Below, one piece after another: positions 8,482 through 16,777 of a DNA stretch of 64,000 nt (position 1 is the stretch's first letter; the number at the start of each line of letters is the position of its first letter). The stretch comes from Paenibacillus sp. V4I7. Lineage in GTDB: Bacteria > Bacillota > Bacilli > Paenibacillales > NBRC-103111. A program made the translations under genes and the position numbers. The notes beneath the pieces are model-generated. The model did not search any database and was not told where the DNA came from. It worked only from the letters and a program-made list of their open reading frames with translations. The stretch spans positions 8,212,931 to 8,276,930 of the forward strand of contig NZ_JAUSZD010000002.1 of the NCBI RefSeq assembly GCF_030817275.1. Reading direction: 5' to 3'.

Positions 8482-9490
8482 TCCACGAATTTCTATGCCC
8501 CAGGAGATGGAGTTCTATGAAAAAGCACTTGAGGATATTGAATTTTTTGATATATCCCCGCAGATTTATTGGTTATTAAATCAGCGGGGACAATTGGTGC
8601 AAATGCCGTCGTTTTTTCAGGAAAGGTTAAAACAAAAATATAATGGTGCCTTATATCAAAATATGTTTATCCGAAGTCAAACGAAAATAATATTAGAAAA
8701 ACTTGAAGACGCTGGGATTCAGACTATCCCCCTTAAAGGTACAATATTTGCTGAAAAGTATTTTGGACACTTAGGAGCTAGATGTACGTCCGATATAGAT
8801 CTTTTAGTGCATCCTTTTGAACTGGAAAGAGCCGTAAGTTGTGTGAAATCACTGGGGTATATAGAGCAGGAACGGATCCCTTCCCATTTCCATTGGAGTT
8901 TTAGTAAGGAAATACCTAGCAGCGCTGTTCCTCTGACCATTGAGCTTCACTGGGATTTACTGAAGGAAAAAACATCGGATTTAAATATTGATGAGTTCTG
9001 GGAGCAAGCCACAGCCATGGGATCATACCGGTATATCAAGGAATTATCAGATTACCATACGTTTTATATGATTTGTTTGCATGGTTGGAGGCATAATTTA
9101 TGTTCTCTTAAATATTTTTTGGATATCATCCAGTTGATACATATCCTGCAGGACAATATTGACTACACCCGTTTACTGAAGGACGCTGCTGCCCACAAAA
9201 CCCTGAGAAGGACCGTCAGGACATTAGCGATTGTCTACCATCATTTTCCTCATCTAGCAGAAAGTAAAGAGCTGCCAGGTGAATGGAAGGTTCGTCTATG
9301 GTGGGAGTACAGCTCTTTTAGAGTTAATAAGAGGTCTTTTAAGAGTTATGTGAATTGGATTTATTATCATATTTTTGATTTTGACACGGTCAGACATACT
9401 TTGACAGCACTATTTGATTTTACCTATAGCGTAACGAATAGGACGTATTCGGGTAAAATTAAAAAGATGCAAGAGGCAGTTGACAGTTAA
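8450..9490 (+). CDS. Nucleotidyltransferase-fold protein (NTP_transf_5-like), module 1
   Basis: A 346-residue protein of the nucleotidyltransferase family common in kinase-containing lasso clusters. The diagnostic segment is IPLKGTIFAEKYFGHLGARCTSDIDLLV (about residues 95-125), with the metal-binding DID. A TTG start at 8450 is preferred because GGGGGAGAG lies five bases upstream; an ATG four codons later is an alternative. It overlaps the exporter gene by 32 bases. Relatives in Bacillus lasso clusters (pseudomycoidin) attach sugars to a phosphate placed by the kinase; the same role here is inference. A second copy, quite different in sequence, is at 13599-14786. Confidence 0.8.
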   Translation: MIITMIQALYDPRISMPQEMEFYEKALEDIEFFDISPQIYWLLNQRGQLVQMPSFFQERLKQKYNGALYQNMFIRSQTKIILEKLEDAGIQTIPLKGTIFAEKYFGHLGARCTSDIDLLVHPFELERAVSCVKSLGYIEQERIPSHFHWSFSKEIPSSAVPLTIELHWDLLKEKTSDLNIDEFWEQATAMGSYRYIKELSDYHTFYMICLHGWRHNLCSLKYFLDIIQLIHILQDNIDYTRLLKDAAAHKTLRRTVRTLAIVYHHFPHLAESKELPGEWKVRLWWEYSSFRVNKRSFKSYVNWIYYHIFDFDTVRHTLTALFDFTYSVTNRTYSGKIKKMQEAVDS

Positions 9491-9514
9491 GATATTAGAT
9501 GATATTCTGAGGTT

Positions 9515-9618
9515 GTTCTCGATAAAGAACGAAGTCGGAGAATGTAAATGAAGTGTTTACATGAGGATGTAAATAAATAGTAGTAAATTAATGAATATTA
9601 ACGTTCTTTAATGAGAAC
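9515..9618. promoter_or_regulatory. Two SinR-type operators before the lasso operon
   Basis: GTTCTCGATAAAGAAC (9515-9530) and GTTCTTTAATGAGAAC (9603-9618) are 16-base inverted repeats with GTTCTYT half-sites like those known for SinR of B. subtilis. They lie in the 178-base gap between the module 1 nucleotidyltransferase and the lasso cyclase. A TTTACA box at 9556-9561 is a possible -35, but no convincing -10 is seen. Confidence 0.65.
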
Positions 9619-9668
9619 AGTAAAAGGGTGAGATTCCCTTTTATCAGATAGAAATGTGGAGGAAACGT

Positions 9669-11609
9669 ATGAGTGCAATAGCCGGAATCTTTCACCTAGA
9701 TCAAGAGCCTGTGCATGCTGAACATGGCCATATATTGATGCAAGGATTTGCAAAGTATCCTTCAGATGATGTTCAGACATGGCAGCAAGGCAAAGTTTTC
9801 CTGGGCTGCTATGCACAGTGGATTACACCCGAATCGGTCGGTGAACGAAATCCTTATTATGATTCTGAAAGACGGCTGGCCATTACAGCAGACGCTATCA
9901 TCGATAATCGTGATGAATTGTTCCAGCTGCTTCAAATAGATCGAGACCAGAAAGTAACGATCAAGGATAGTGAGTTGATTTTACTTGCTTATGTGAAATG
10001 GGGAGTGGATGCCCCGAAGTATCTAATAGGTGACTTCGCCTTTATGATTTGGGATGAACGTAAGCAGTCACTTTTTGGAGCTAGGGACTTTTCAGGAACT
10101 AGAACGTTATATTTTCACAAATCAGCAGATCGATTTGCCTTTAGCACAATTATTGAGCCCTTACTTGCTTTGCCTGAAATCGCAAAAAAACTCAATGAAG
10201 ATTGGATTGCACAGTTTCTGGCCATTCCTTTGACAGTTGATGCGATAGATTGCTCAGCAACTGTATATGAAAATATAGAGCAAGTACCGCCATCTCATTC
10301 AATATCTGTAATAGATGGAAGGGTAACGTTCTCTAAGTACAACACATCTGTTGCAGGGGAGACTTTGAAGCTTAAATCAAACGAAGAGTACGAAGAAGCA
10401 TTTCGTGATGTTTTTCAAAAAGCAGTAACGTCTAGACTGCGTACTCATCGACAGGTGGGTGCTCATCTAAGTGGGGGGCTTGATTCTGGTTCTGTTGCAA
10501 GCTTTGCCGCTAAAGCCCTGCGGAATGAGAATAAATTATTACATACCTACAGTTATATACCTGTTGACGATTTTAAGGATGATTGGACACCTAGGAGTAG
10601 ATTTGCTGATGAAAGACCTTATATTCGCTCTACGGTTGAACATGTCGGCAATATCAAGGATAACTATCTGGATTTCAAAGGACTTAGTCCCTTATCGGAA
10701 ATTGATAACTGGCTTGAAACGATGGAGATGCCCTATAAATTTTTTGAGAATTCCTTTTGGCTAAAGGGGATCTATGAGAAAGCCCAGGAGCAGGGTATTG
10801 GTGTTCTTTTAAATGGTCAGAGAGGGAATTGGACCATATCTTGGGGACCGGCCATAGACTATCAAGCTATTCTAATGAAAAAGTTGAAATGGATCCAACT
10901 GTACAAAGAAGTAAAGCATTTTAGTGTGAATATGGGTGTAGGTAGGAAAAGAATTCTATCCCTAGTAGGAAAGAAAGCATTCCCAAATTTAATGCGAAAT
11001 TCTCCTTCCAAGGACAATGAAGTATTTCCAAAGTTAATTAACCCCCAATTTGCCAAAAAGACAAATATTGATGAATTGATAGAGAAGCATGGGTTTAATC
11101 GGACCGATTACTCAAGCCAAAGCGCCTATGATATAAGAAATAATCAGTTCGAGCAGCTTTACTATTGGGGTTTAAACGGTACCATAGGAACCAAATTATC
11201 ATTACGTTATTCCTTATGGGAACGTGACCCAACCAATGATTTAAGAGTTGCTCGCTTCTGCTTGTCTGTGCCAGACGAACAATTTGTTCAAAACGGCGTA
11301 GACAGATCTTTAATAAGAAGGGCAACAGTTAACCATTTACCCGATAAGGTTAGATTAAATCAACAATCCAGAGGTGTTCAAGGCGCTGATGGTGTTCACC
11401 GGATGGCTCCTTCATGGCCTGCTTTTATTCATGAAATCGAGCAGAATATCAAGGACCCAAGGATAGCGGAATACCTGAATATGGAAGAGATCAAGTCAGC
11501 GCTTTCCAAAATTAAGGAAGCTGCGAAACCGGAGTATGTTTACGAATTTGGTTTTAGAATATTAATGCGCAGCATCATTTTTTCTCGCTTTATAAAAAAC
11601 TTTAATTGA
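9669..11609 (+). CDS. Lasso peptide cyclase (asparagine synthetase B homologue)
   Basis: A 646-residue protein that should adenylate the core Asp side chain and close the lasso macrolactam. The C-terminal domain has the PP-loop HLSGGLDSGSVAS (about residues 265-278). The N-terminal glutaminase-like domain starts MSAIAGIF and lacks the Cys2 of true asparagine synthetase, so it cannot release ammonia from glutamine, which is typical of lasso cyclases. The start at 9669 has GGAGG seven bases upstream. The precursor gene begins 15 bases after its stop. It could also act on the module 1 peptide, but that peptide has no acidic core residue. Confidence 0.93.
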   Translation: MSAIAGIFHLDQEPVHAEHGHILMQGFAKYPSDDVQTWQQGKVFLGCYAQWITPESVGERNPYYDSERRLAITADAIIDNRDELFQLLQIDRDQKVTIKDSELILLAYVKWGVDAPKYLIGDFAFMIWDERKQSLFGARDFSGTRTLYFHKSADRFAFSTIIEPLLALPEIAKKLNEDWIAQFLAIPLTVDAIDCSATVYENIEQVPPSHSISVIDGRVTFSKYNTSVAGETLKLKSNEEYEEAFRDVFQKAVTSRLRTHRQVGAHLSGGLDSGSVASFAAKALRNENKLLHTYSYIPVDDFKDDWTPRSRFADERPYIRSTVEHVGNIKDNYLDFKGLSPLSEIDNWLETMEMPYKFFENSFWLKGIYEKAQEQGIGVLLNGQRGNWTISWGPAIDYQAILMKKLKWIQLYKEVKHFSVNMGVGRKRILSLVGKKAFPNLMRNSPSKDNEVFPKLINPQFAKKTNIDELIEKHGFNRTDYSSQSAYDIRNNQFEQLYYWGLNGTIGTKLSLRYSLWERDPTNDLRVARFCLSVPDEQFVQNGVDRSLIRRATVNHLPDKVRLNQQSRGVQGADGVHRMAPSWPAFIHEIEQNIKDPRIAEYLNMEEIKSALSKIKEAAKPEYVYEFGFRILMRSIIFSRFIKNFN

Positions 11610-11623
11610 GAGGGGGTGAGAAA

Positions 11624-11761
11624 ATGCAAAATCAAGCTAAAAAAGAATGGAATATCCCGACTTTAGAAGTACTTGATGTGAAAATGACTATGGCTGGACC
11701 AGGAATTGCAATTCCGGATGGCGTTCAACCGGACCCGACAGAGGTAATTCATCACAGCTAG
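11624..11761 (+). CDS. Paeninodin-type lasso peptide precursor
   Basis: A 45-residue precursor with an excellent ribosome site (GAGGGGGTGAG). The leader (residues 1-23) carries WNIP in place of the usual YxxP and ends KMTM, giving the conserved Thr at position -2. The predicted core is 22 residues: the ring AGPGIAIPD closes from Ala1 to Asp9, and the tail is GVQPDPTEVIHHS. This is close to paeninodin (AGPGTSTPD ring, Ser at the C terminus). The C-terminal Ser22 is the expected phosphorylation site of the kinase encoded next. Too short for most gene callers. Confidence 0.93.
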   Translation: MQNQAKKEWNIPTLEVLDVKMTMAGPGIAIPDGVQPDPTEVIHHS

Positions 11762-11792
11762 TTTTTACATAATTTAGTACTGCCTACCTACT

Positions 11793-11827
11793 GCCCTTAT
11801 ACTGTTACAGGTATAAGGGCTTTCATT
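11793..11827 (+). terminator. Hairpin/attenuator after the lasso precursor
   Basis: A perfect 10-base-pair stem (GCCCTTATAC against GTATAAGGGC, 793-820) with an 8-base loop is followed by TTTCATT. The weak T-run suggests partial termination, which would give more precursor than enzyme transcript. It sits between the precursor and the kinase, exactly as the hairpin at 5082-5110 does in module 1. Confidence 0.75.
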
Positions 11828-11865
11828 AGAATTATTCATGTATCTCAGTATATGGAGTGAAAATA

Positions 11866-12792
11866 ATGACTCAAACAATAAATAGGGTTATATACCGAGC
11901 TTTCGGTTTAAATATTGTTAGTGAATTTAAACTGTCGGAATTAACGATAAATAACAATCAGAATGAGTGTATAGATGTTGTAATAAATAAAGCAGACTTA
12001 TCAGAGCGATGGAATCAACTGGCGAAAGCCGATGATCTGTATGTGACTAGTAAAAATTTATTTATGTTCCATATCAAAGATACAGCCATTTTCTGTGTGC
12101 AAGATGGGGGAATCATAACGGTTTCACCTGTGCATGGTGCAGATGAGGCTAAGATTCGCTTATTTGTACTGGGTACATGTATGGGCAGCCTATTAATGCA
12201 GCGAAAGGTACTTCCTCTGCATGGCAGCGCTATTGCTATTGATGGGAAAGTTTATGCTTTCGTAGGTCATTCCGGAGCAGGGAAATCGACTCTTGCTTCA
12301 GCCTTCATTGGCCAAGATTATCGACTGCTTAGCGATGATGTCATTGCTGTAACGTTCTCTCCAGATCATATACCTATGGTGATGCCTGCCTATCCACAAC
12401 AAAAGCTGTGGCAGGAAAGCTTAACGGAATTCGGAATGGAGACAAGCCGCTACCGATCCATATTCGACAGAGAAACAAAGTACCTTGTTCCGGTTTCTGA
12501 TCATTTCGTAACGAAGCCGTTGCCTCTAGCAGGCGTGTTCGAACTAAGTAAGACGGATGGCAGCGATACCGAGATTGTACCAATGAAAGGTCTTGCGCGG
12601 CTGCATGCTTTATTTTGCCATACATTCCGGAGTTCTCTTCTAGGGAGATTTGAATTAATGGATTGGCACTTTAAAACAACGGTGAGCATTTCGGATCAGA
12701 TTGAGATGTATCAATTACGTCGGCCGAGCTCTGGGTTTACGGCTCCCCAGCTAGTGTCCCTGGTTCTGAATACTTTAAAAAAGGAGAAATAA
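11866..12792 (+). CDS. Lasso peptide kinase (HPr-kinase-like)
   Basis: A 308-residue kinase homologue expected to phosphorylate the C-terminal Ser of the lasso precursor, as shown for the paeninodin kinase. It has LPLHGSAIAI, the P-loop GHSGAGKSTLA (about residues 134-144) and LLSDDVIAVTF. The start at 11866 has GGAGTG six bases upstream; a GTG three codons earlier overlaps that site. It is longer and clearly diverged from the kinase of module 1 (about 261 residues), though the P-loops sit at the same position in both. It is followed two bases later by the B1 gene. Confidence 0.9.
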   Translation: MTQTINRVIYRAFGLNIVSEFKLSELTINNNQNECIDVVINKADLSERWNQLAKADDLYVTSKNLFMFHIKDTAIFCVQDGGIITVSPVHGADEAKIRLFVLGTCMGSLLMQRKVLPLHGSAIAIDGKVYAFVGHSGAGKSTLASAFIGQDYRLLSDDVIAVTFSPDHIPMVMPAYPQQKLWQESLTEFGMETSRYRSIFDRETKYLVPVSDHFVTKPLPLAGVFELSKTDGSDTEIVPMKGLARLHALFCHTFRSSLLGRFELMDWHFKTTVSISDQIEMYQLRRPSSGFTAPQLVSLVLNTLKKEK

Positions 12793-12794
12793 TC

Positions 12795-13082
12795 ATGTTA
12801 AAGAATACCATTCCGTTAGATGTACAGATTGTTCAAGGCGAAGGAAACATTGTTAGTGATATGGACGGGGAAAAAGTCATGCTGAACATTGCCAACGGGA
12901 AGTACTACAATCTTGGTCAGATTGGTGGTTATATATGGGAGTTAATGAGTGCTCCTATCTCGGTGGAGCAATTGGTGACAGCTTTAATGAAAGAATTTGA
13001 TGTCGAACAAGATGTGTGTGAAGAACAGACCAAGTTATTCTTAAATCATTTATTAGATGAGAAGATCATTCATCTCTGTTAA
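12795..13082 (+). CDS. Lasso leader-binding protein B1 (PqqD-like RRE)
   Basis: A 95-residue PqqD-family protein that should bind the leader (WNIPTL region) and deliver the precursor to the B2 peptidase and cyclase. Typical features are 'GEKVMLNIANGKYYNLGQIGGYIWELM' in the first half and 'EEQTKLFLNHLLDEKIIHL' at the end. AAAGGAG precedes the ATG. It is two bases from the kinase gene and about 50 bases from B2, so co-translation is likely. Confidence 0.92.
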   Translation: MLKNTIPLDVQIVQGEGNIVSDMDGEKVMLNIANGKYYNLGQIGGYIWELMSAPISVEQLVTALMKEFDVEQDVCEEQTKLFLNHLLDEKIIHLC

Positions 13083-13133
13083 GTACTTTAGTTGCGGGTT
13101 CAAGCTTTGAGTCGTGGGAGGATAGTGAGTGCC

Positions 13134-13586
13134 ATGAATAAGTTGAAAGTTTTTTTCTCATTAGATATAAGAACCATATTGTTACTAGCAGAGGCTTTGT
13201 TCTTCTTAGGATGGGCACGTATTCTTGTCTATCTGCCATTCTCTAAAGTGGCTCCCTCGTTAGGAATTCCCATGCAAGAAACCTCCATTACGGAAGTAGA
13301 GAGGAATCGGATAGTTCTCAAGCATATAGCAAGTGCGATTGATATTATGAGTAGACATACGCTCTGGGAAAGCAAATGCCTAGTTAGGGCGATAGCTGGT
13401 ATGAAGATGCTCAAACGACGTGATATCGAGAGTACGTTGTATCTGGGAACCTCTAAGGATAAGTTGACCAAAATGATTGCACACGCATGGCTACGTAGTG
13501 GCCATTTTTATGTTACAGGGAAGGAAGGGATGGATCGATTTACCGTTGTTGCCAAATTCGCCAAACAAATAAACGCCAATAGATAA
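13134..13586 (+). CDS. Lasso leader peptidase B2 (transglutaminase-like cysteine protease)
   Basis: A 150-residue protein of the family that removes lasso leaders. The catalytic region reads SRHTLWESKCLVRAIAGMKML (Cys82) and IAHAWLRSGHFYVTG (His117). The N-terminal 60 residues, with a hydrophobic helix (ILLLAEALFFLGWARILVYL), are usual for the family. The ATG at 13134 is twelve bases from GGAGG; a GTG at 13125, nearer to that site, is an equal candidate. It lies between B1 and a nucleotidyltransferase in one operon. Confidence 0.92.
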   Translation: MNKLKVFFSLDIRTILLLAEALFFLGWARILVYLPFSKVAPSLGIPMQETSITEVERNRIVLKHIASAIDIMSRHTLWESKCLVRAIAGMKMLKRRDIESTLYLGTSKDKLTKMIAHAWLRSGHFYVTGKEGMDRFTVVAKFAKQINANR

Positions 13587-13598
13587 GGGAGTTAAGCA

Positions 13599-14786
13599 AT
13601 GAACAAAGAACTAAGCTTAGATGCAACCGTCTTGCCCAAGGAATTGAATATAATCCTGTCGTTCATCAAAAGCGAGAGTGAAGGAAGCTTATGTTCTTTT
13701 GATGCTGACGTTTTTACCGGAATAAATTGGAGTTTATTCTTGGAATTAATTCGACATCACCGGATAAATCCATACATCTATAAACAAATAAAACGAATAG
13801 ATAAAGCCTATATTCCAGTCTATGTATCAGAAGAATTACGACGCGATTATCAACAAAATACATTTCGTATGCTGCGCTTAAGTGCAGAGATGGAGCAGCT
13901 TAGTAAATTACTTTCAAATCACAATATCGAAGTACTGTTCTTGAAAGGACCTGCACTTGCTGCAGACCTTTATGGTGATATATCGAAGCGTACCTGCAGT
14001 GATTTAGATATTCTTATATCTATAGATAACTTAGATAGAGCCCATGATCTCTTAGTTGCACTTGATTATGTCAAAGATGATTATTTCTCAACCGTATTGA
14101 ATGACTGGAAATGGAGACATCACCATGTCACATACATGCATTCTCAGAAAAATACAAAAATCGAAATACATTGGAAACTGAACCCAGGCCTTTCTTACGA
14201 GCCAACTTTTGCAGAATTGTGGGAGAGAAGAAAGAAGAGCTCAATAGCCAGCTTTCCCGTGTACATGTTAGGATATGAGGATTTGTTTATGTTTCTAGCT
14301 TCCCATGGTGCGCGTCACGGCTGGTCAAGACTACGCTGGCTAGTAGATATCGACCGTATCGTAAGGCATCCTATGAACTGGGAGAAGGAAATCGTTTGCT
14401 TAAAAAAATATCAAATGGCCCACGTTGGGGGGCAAGCTCTTGTCTTAGCCTCTAATTTATTAGCTACTCCATTGACCAAAGAAATGAATACGCTGATCGA
14501 GGGGAAGCGCCCTGTTCATTTAGCACATGCAGCGTTATTTTATATGAAACAAATGATTCACTTGCACAGAGAGCCTCTACCTGATGATGTAGCAAGGTAT
14601 CATAAGCATCACTTATTTTCCTTAATGTCTATTCAGTTAAAATTGTTACATATATTAAGCTTTCTGTACCCGTATCCAATGGATGTAGAGATGCTGCCCT
14701 TACCAAAGAACCTCCATTTCTTGTATTTTCCCTTGAGGCCTTTTATGTGGCTTTGGAGGAAGACCAGGAGACACTCATGGTCATAG
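13599..14786 (+). CDS. Nucleotidyltransferase-fold protein of the lasso operon
   Basis: A 395-residue NTP_transf_5-like protein. The core motif is VLFLKGPALAADLYGDISKRTCSDLDILI (about residues 110-140), with DLD as the likely metal ligand, followed by a conserved 'EIHWKLNPG' strand. In the B. pseudomycoides lasso system the homologous protein acts after the kinase and adds hexoses to the phosphorylated tail; a similar late modification here is inferred. Its placement between B2 and the exporter shows it belongs to the lasso operon, while the homologue at 8450-9490 belongs to module 1. Confidence 0.82.
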   Translation: MNKELSLDATVLPKELNIILSFIKSESEGSLCSFDADVFTGINWSLFLELIRHHRINPYIYKQIKRIDKAYIPVYVSEELRRDYQQNTFRMLRLSAEMEQLSKLLSNHNIEVLFLKGPALAADLYGDISKRTCSDLDILISIDNLDRAHDLLVALDYVKDDYFSTVLNDWKWRHHHVTYMHSQKNTKIEIHWKLNPGLSYEPTFAELWERRKKSSIASFPVYMLGYEDLFMFLASHGARHGWSRLRWLVDIDRIVRHPMNWEKEIVCLKKYQMAHVGGQALVLASNLLATPLTKEMNTLIEGKRPVHLAHAALFYMKQMIHLHREPLPDDVARYHKHHLFSLMSIQLKLLHILSFLYPYPMDVEMLPLPKNLHFLYFPLRPFMWLWRKTRRHSWS

Positions 14787-14797
14787 GAGGAATATGA

Positions 14798-16606
14798 ATG
14801 GAACAAATTCTGCACTTTACTAAAAAGCTATATGCTTTTTCAGGGAAAATATTGGTTATTAACATTCTTGGCATGGTTTTCATTAGTTTGCTTGAAGCTA
14901 TGGGTGTTTTGCTAATACTGCCCATCCTTAGTGTTAGTGGCATCGCGAATGTTGAGACAGGAATTCCACTTGTTTCAGAGATGATGAATTATCTTCAGGA
15001 GCTGCCACAGGTTCTAAGCTTACCGCTGGTTCTATGTCTATTTGTTTGTTTAGTCATAGGACAAAACTGGTTACTGCGAACTTTAACAATTCGAGATACC
15101 AGCATTCAACAGAAATTTGTTCGACATTTACGATTGGAAACCTATACGAATTTGCTGCAATCTAATTGGAGTTTCTTCGTAAACCATAGAAAATCAGATC
15201 TCATTAATTTATTAACCACCGAACTAACAAGAGTGGGTTTTGGAACAAACTTAGTGCTTCAATTAGTCGCTTCTGTGATCTTCACGTTAATCCAGATCGG
15301 CATCGCATTCTGGCTATCCCCCGTCATGACAATCTTTGTATTAACGTTTGGCATCGTTCTAACTTTTTTTTCCCGGAAATTTATTAAAAGAGCGAAATCA
15401 CTTGGCGGCCAAACCTCACAGTTATCCCAAAACTTTCTTGCAGGTATATCCGATCAAATGGCCGGTATGAAAGATATTAAAAGTAATTCATTGGAGCAAT
15501 CATGGCTCTCTTGGTTTCGATCGCTAACCCAGAATTTAGTGAATGAACAAGTCGAATACATAAAGTTAAGGTCATCGTCCCAGCTATTTTATAAAGTGGC
15601 TTCCTCTGTGTTAATTGCTGTTTTTGTATATCTTTCCGTAACCATCTTCCAAACCAAGGTGGAGCAGTTATTACTCATATTCGTCATATTCTCCCGATTG
15701 TGGCCTCGATTTACAGGGATACAGTCGAACATGGAGCAAATCGCTTCTACCATTCCTGCCTTTAAAGCGATTATCAAATTGCAGCAAGAGTGTATCCGTA
15801 TGAAGGAATTTTATATGGAGAACAAACCAGAGAACAAGACTGTTCAACCGATTGAAATTATGACACACATGGAGTGCAGGAACGTATCCTTTCGCTATAA
15901 TCCAAATGAACAAAACTATGCTCTTCGAGACATTAATATCCAAATACCATCAAGAAAGATGACGGCTATAGTTGGGCGTTCCGGAGCAGGGAAAAGTACA
16001 TTAATTGATGTTGTTATGGGGCTTATTGAACCCGAAACAGGGCAGATTTGTTTGGATGGGAAGCCTATTTCGAACGATAACATATATGCGCTAAGGCAAT
16101 CCATTAGCTATGTGCCCCAAGATCCATTTCTTTTCAATGGAAGCATCAAAGATAACCTGCTGATGATTGATCCGAACGCCACCGAGGAACAAATCTGGGA
16201 AGCGTTAGAGTTTGCCGCATGCGCGGAATTCGTTAGTAAGCTGCCTGAGGGACTTGACACATTAATTGGAGATAGAGGAATTCGGTTATCTGGTGGCGAA
16301 CGGCAGCGTATCGTGTTGGCCAGAGCCATATTGCGTAAACCGTCTATCCTTATACTGGATGAGGCGACGAGCGCATTAGATAGGGAAAATGAAGCGAAAA
16401 TTCAAGAAGCGTTGGAGCGATTACAAGGCAGGTTGACGATGATCGTCATAGCCCACCGCATGTCGACCATACGTAAGGCTGACCAAGTCATTGTCATCGA
16501 TCAAGGGAGAATCATTCAAAAGGGAGACTATGACCAGTTAGCTGGAGAACGTGAGGGTTTATTTTCAAATTTGTTAGGCAATCAAGCAGAAGCTGTAAAT
16601 TCATAA
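14798..16606 (+). CDS. Lasso peptide ABC exporter
   Basis: A 602-residue fused half-transporter, expected to export the mature lasso peptide and to give self-immunity. The membrane domain fills about residues 15-300. The ATPase domain has Walker A GRSGAGKST (about 392-400), the Q-loop in SYVPQDPF, signature LSGGERQR (about 497-504), Walker B ILILDEATSALD and AHRMST. AGGAGG lies seven bases before the start. It is the last gene of the lasso operon; a new SinR-type promoter follows. Confidence 0.9.
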   Translation: MEQILHFTKKLYAFSGKILVINILGMVFISLLEAMGVLLILPILSVSGIANVETGIPLVSEMMNYLQELPQVLSLPLVLCLFVCLVIGQNWLLRTLTIRDTSIQQKFVRHLRLETYTNLLQSNWSFFVNHRKSDLINLLTTELTRVGFGTNLVLQLVASVIFTLIQIGIAFWLSPVMTIFVLTFGIVLTFFSRKFIKRAKSLGGQTSQLSQNFLAGISDQMAGMKDIKSNSLEQSWLSWFRSLTQNLVNEQVEYIKLRSSSQLFYKVASSVLIAVFVYLSVTIFQTKVEQLLLIFVIFSRLWPRFTGIQSNMEQIASTIPAFKAIIKLQQECIRMKEFYMENKPENKTVQPIEIMTHMECRNVSFRYNPNEQNYALRDINIQIPSRKMTAIVGRSGAGKSTLIDVVMGLIEPETGQICLDGKPISNDNIYALRQSISYVPQDPFLFNGSIKDNLLMIDPNATEEQIWEALEFAACAEFVSKLPEGLDTLIGDRGIRLSGGERQRIVLARAILRKPSILILDEATSALDRENEAKIQEALERLQGRLTMIVIAHRMSTIRKADQVIVIDQGRIIQKGDYDQLAGEREGLFSNLLGNQAEAVNS

Positions 16607-16649
16607 TTCTGAAGTTGGCGTTATGTAGATGGGTGTAGATTGTGTAAAT

Positions 16650-16733
16650 GTTCTCTATTGGAGCACATTTATATTGACATGTTCTTTATAAAGAACTATC
16701 ATAGAAAATAGATGAATGTTCTTAATAAAGAAT
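16650..16733 (+). promoter_or_regulatory. SinR-type promoter: operator inside the -35/-10 spacer
   Basis: TTGACA (16674-16679) and TATCAT (16697-16702) are 17 bases apart, and the perfect palindrome GTTCTTTATAAAGAAC (16681-16696) occupies that spacer. A half-site GTTCTCT lies at 16650 and a second palindrome GTTCTTAATAAAGAAT at 16718-16733. Binding would directly exclude RNA polymerase. It drives the glycosyltransferase group starting at 16778. Confidence 0.8.
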
Positions 16734-16777
16734 TTGGATTATTTGAAATGTTCGTCATTAGCGAGGGAGATCATGAA

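Noticed and set aside
9669..11609. Genuine asparagine synthetase (AsnB)
   Set aside because: The catalytic Cys2 is missing (MSAIAG) and the gene directly precedes a lasso precursor.
5141..12792. HPr kinase/phosphorylase of carbon catabolite control
   Set aside because: Both proteins share only the P-loop half with HprK, lack its N-terminal domain and lie beside PqqD-like and exporter genes; they fit peptide kinases instead.
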